Origin: an uncultured Bacillota bacterium
Lineage (GTDB): Bacteria; Bacillota; Clostridia; Christensenellales; UBA1242
Length of the DNA stretch: 6,199 nucleotides
Assembly: GCA_937889705.1 (NCBI GenBank)
Contig: CALBYO010000020.1
Location: 1 to 6,199 of the forward strand
Reading direction: 5' to 3'
This document shows, one piece after another, positions 4,776 to 6,199 of the stretch (position 1 is its first letter; each line of letters starts with the position of its first letter). Below the pieces are notes generated by a model that saw only the letters and a program-made list of their open reading frames with translations, had not been told where the DNA came from and ran no database searches. Both the position numbers and the translations under genes were made by a program.

Positions 4776-6199
4776 TTAAGCAATCGCTTGAATTTTGTCT
4801 GCAAAATTTTTCCAACCATCAGCATTTTTATATGCTTCCACGCTTTCCGCTGGAACATAAATAACATTTAATGAATCAACATTTCTAAAACCTTCTGATT
4901 TAAGTGTTGGTGGCGTTGTTGTAGTTATAGTAATTGTTTCAATTTTGTCGCAGTCGCAAAATCCATCAATTAATTCAACAGAATTACCAAGTGTTACGGT
5001 TGTTAAATTAATACATTGATTAAATGAACTATTTGCAATAGTTTTTACGCTATCAGGTATTTCCACGCTTGTCAAATTGTCACATGAAGTAAAAGCGTTT
5101 TCTCCAATATACTCAATAGTATTTGGAATTGAAACACTTTCCATTTCAGAATGCATAAACGCAGCAAAACCAACTTCTTTAACAGTTTTTGCACTATAAA
5201 TTACACCTGTCGTTTCACAAAGCATTTGATAAGTTATTGTCATTGGACTTGGATAATTCGCTATGAATTCTTCTGGTGCATCGCGTTGAACTAAAACCCA
5301 AGCATAGAACTCGTTTAAATTATTAAATTTTAGATTTCCAACCTTGCATGGATATTGTATTGCTCCGAATATTGAAGATAATTTTTCAACCCAGCTTTCA
5401 ACATCAGTATAACCTTCAATTACAATCTTAAAATCTCTTGACCTTACTTTTTGTGAAGAAGGAATTATTAAATTTTTCTCAGTTCCTAAATAACCTGTTA
5501 CCGCAATACCATTAACTACATCATATTGAACTGTTTCTGTGCTACCGTCAGAATCAACTACTTCACTTTTACTATTTTTTGTCGAATAAGTAAATCCAGT
5601 GTACTCGCTATCGCTCCAAAGTCCAACTGTATAACCAGTGACTGTGCCTTTTGAAGATTTTGCGTTCACTTTAAATGTGTTTTCTACAACTTCGTATGTT
5701 TCTGCGTCAAAAGTTTCTGTGCTTCCGTCTGAATATGTCAATGAGATATATTCAACATTGTTTGAGTCAAATTTGAGTGTTGTATCGCTATCGTAATTAA
5801 AAACAACATCGTTTATTGCAACTTCTTCGCCGTTGTTTACTGAAACGTTCAAATCTTCTGTTGTTTCTGTCTTACCAACGCTTGTTTCCATTCTTTCAGT
5901 TGCTTCTGAGAACTTCACTTGGCTAGCAATTTTCCAGCCTTCGGCTGCTGCGTCTGCATCACCTTGAAGTGTTTCAAGTGTGAGATAAACTTCAATTTTG
6001 TTGATTGATGTATCACCTACAACAAAACCGCCACCTTCGCCGTTGTTATCTGCTCCAACAAATCCTTCACCTTCAATGATGAACTTTGCATCTGTTGCAA
6101 ACAAATCTACAAATGTTGTTGATGTTTTTGCAAATGTGTTTAGCGTTGATCCTGTTGCGTAGTAATAGTAGCCGTCTGTTGATCCACCATCTACCCAGT
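4776..6199 (-). CDS. BspA-type LRR surface protein with TasA/SipW-like region; 5' end outside window
   Basis: The frame is open from the window edge (first full codon at 6197) to TAA at 4776, giving 473 C-terminal residues. The TTG at 6104 has no convincing reason to be the start, because upstream codons continue the domain. Visible residues 8-13 read D-G-YYYY, L-F is at 32-33, and 65-88 reads I-N-K-I-E-V-Y-L-T-L-E-T-L-Q-G-D followed by A-D-A-A-A-E-G-W. This order matches TasA-like SipW-cargo proteins as I remember them. Residues 113-240 are beta-rich and hold two S-D-G-S-T-E-T segments (156-162 and 216-222). An LRR-type entry strand (A-V-T-G-Y-L-G-T-E-K-N-L-I-I-P) is at 232-246, then an unassigned segment, then regular LRR_5 repeats and the typical C-terminal cap ending D-K-I-Q-A-I-A. 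No LPXTG motif, transmembrane tail or dockerin is seen, so any anchoring must come from the missing N-terminus or from other contacts. Likely a secreted adhesin-like protein. Confidence 0.85.
   Translation of the reverse strand, partial: WVDGGSTDGYYYYATGSTLNTFAKTSTTFVDLFATDAKFIIEGEGFVGADNNGEGGGFVVGDTSINKIEVYLTLETLQGDADAAAEGWKIASQVKFSEATERMETSVGKTETTEDLNVSVNNGEEVAINDVVFNYDSDTTLKFDSNNVEYISLTYSDGSTETFDAETYEVVENTFKVNAKSSKGTVTGYTVGLWSDSEYTGFTYSTKNSKSEVVDSDGSTETVQYDVVNGIAVTGYLGTEKNLIIPSSQKVRSRDFKIVIEGYTDVESWVEKLSSIFGAIQYPCKVGNLKFNNLNEFYAWVLVQRDAPEEFIANYPSPMTITYQMLCETTGVIYSAKTVKEVGFAAFMHSEMESVSIPNTIEYIGENAFTSCDNLTSVEIPDSVKTIANSSFNQCINLTTVTLGNSVELIDGFCDCDKIETITITTTTPPTLKSEGFRNVDSLNVIYVPAESVEAYKNADGWKNFADKIQAIA
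4839..5189 (-). other. BspA-type (LRR_5) repeats and C-terminal cap of the right surface protein
   Basis: Visible residues about 337-453 hold roughly five units of about 22-23 residues. Each has an 'AF/SF..C.NL..V.IP.SV..I' pattern: G-F-A-A-F-M-H-S, G-E-N-A-F-T-S-C-D-N-L, A-N-S-S-F-N-Q-C-I-N-L, D-G-F-C-D-C-D-K-I, and E-G-F-R-N-V-D-S-L. The last unit leads into I-Y-V-P-A-E-S-V-E-A-Y-K, the closing segment common in BspA-like proteins. Fold and family are clear; the ligand cannot be inferred. Confidence 0.9.
5190..5444 (-). other. Unassigned ~85-residue segment inside the LRR domain
   Basis: Visible residues about 252-336 separate the LRR entry strand (ending I-I-P-S-S-Q-K-V) from the regular repeats. 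The segment contains Y-T-D-V-E-S-W-V-E-K-L, an aromatic stretch N-L-N-E-F-Y-A-W-V, and two cysteines. It lacks the LRR_5 period. It may be a degenerate version of the W-containing linkers seen between LRR_5 blocks, or an independent small domain. I do not recognise it. Confidence 0.4.

Noticed and set aside
1..6199. Invertible or recombining surface-gene cassette (phase variation)
   Set aside because: The two surface genes lie on the same strand, share only very short identical stretches, and no inverted repeat pair or recombinase gene is visible.

Overview
The window is an AT-rich stretch of bacterial chromosome with two complete housekeeping genes on the + strand. Two large surface-protein genes lie on the - strand, and both run off the window. 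AT-rich codon choice, A/T-stem terminators, strong AGGAG-type ribosome sites, a single-chain (alpha2-type) glycyl-tRNA synthetase and SipW/TasA-like plus BspA-like surface proteins together suggest a low-GC Bacillota (Firmicutes), perhaps an uncultured gut lineage. That placement is an inference. All reading frames fit the standard bacterial code, with no in-frame TGA.

Layout. Positions 1-1688 (-) hold the first 562 codons of a secreted or membrane-anchored protein. It starts at TTG, has a hydrophobic N-terminal segment, a TasA-like beta region with a YYYY motif, irregular BspA-type leucine-rich repeats and a Gly/Asn/Ser-rich segment cut by the window edge. Positions 1689-1853 are a divergent promoter region with a good sigma-A-type promoter in each direction. 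Positions 1854-3269 (+) encode an alpha-D-phosphohexomutase (phosphoglucomutase/phosphomannomutase family). Positions 3270-3349 form a very compact junction in which the pgm terminator hairpin and the glyS promoter overlap. Positions 3350-4720 (+) encode glycyl-tRNA synthetase. Positions 4729-4758 form a terminator shared by convergent genes. Positions 4776-6199 (-) hold the C-terminal 473 residues of a second surface protein, which appears to share the architecture of the first.

How they fit together. The phosphohexomutase supplies sugar-1-phosphates for envelope or storage polysaccharide, and the synthetase charges tRNA-Gly. Each appears to be transcribed from its own promoter, so they look like neighbours rather than a functional operon. 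The two surface proteins appear to be paralogues in domain plan, probably SipW-type exported proteins with a BspA-like LRR head for adhesion or binding. They flank the housekeeping pair but face the other way. I see no insertion sequence, CRISPR array, tRNA or rRNA gene, integrase or attachment site. I found no convincing evidence of a new defence or mobile system; the most interesting material is the surface-protein pair and the compact regulatory junctions.
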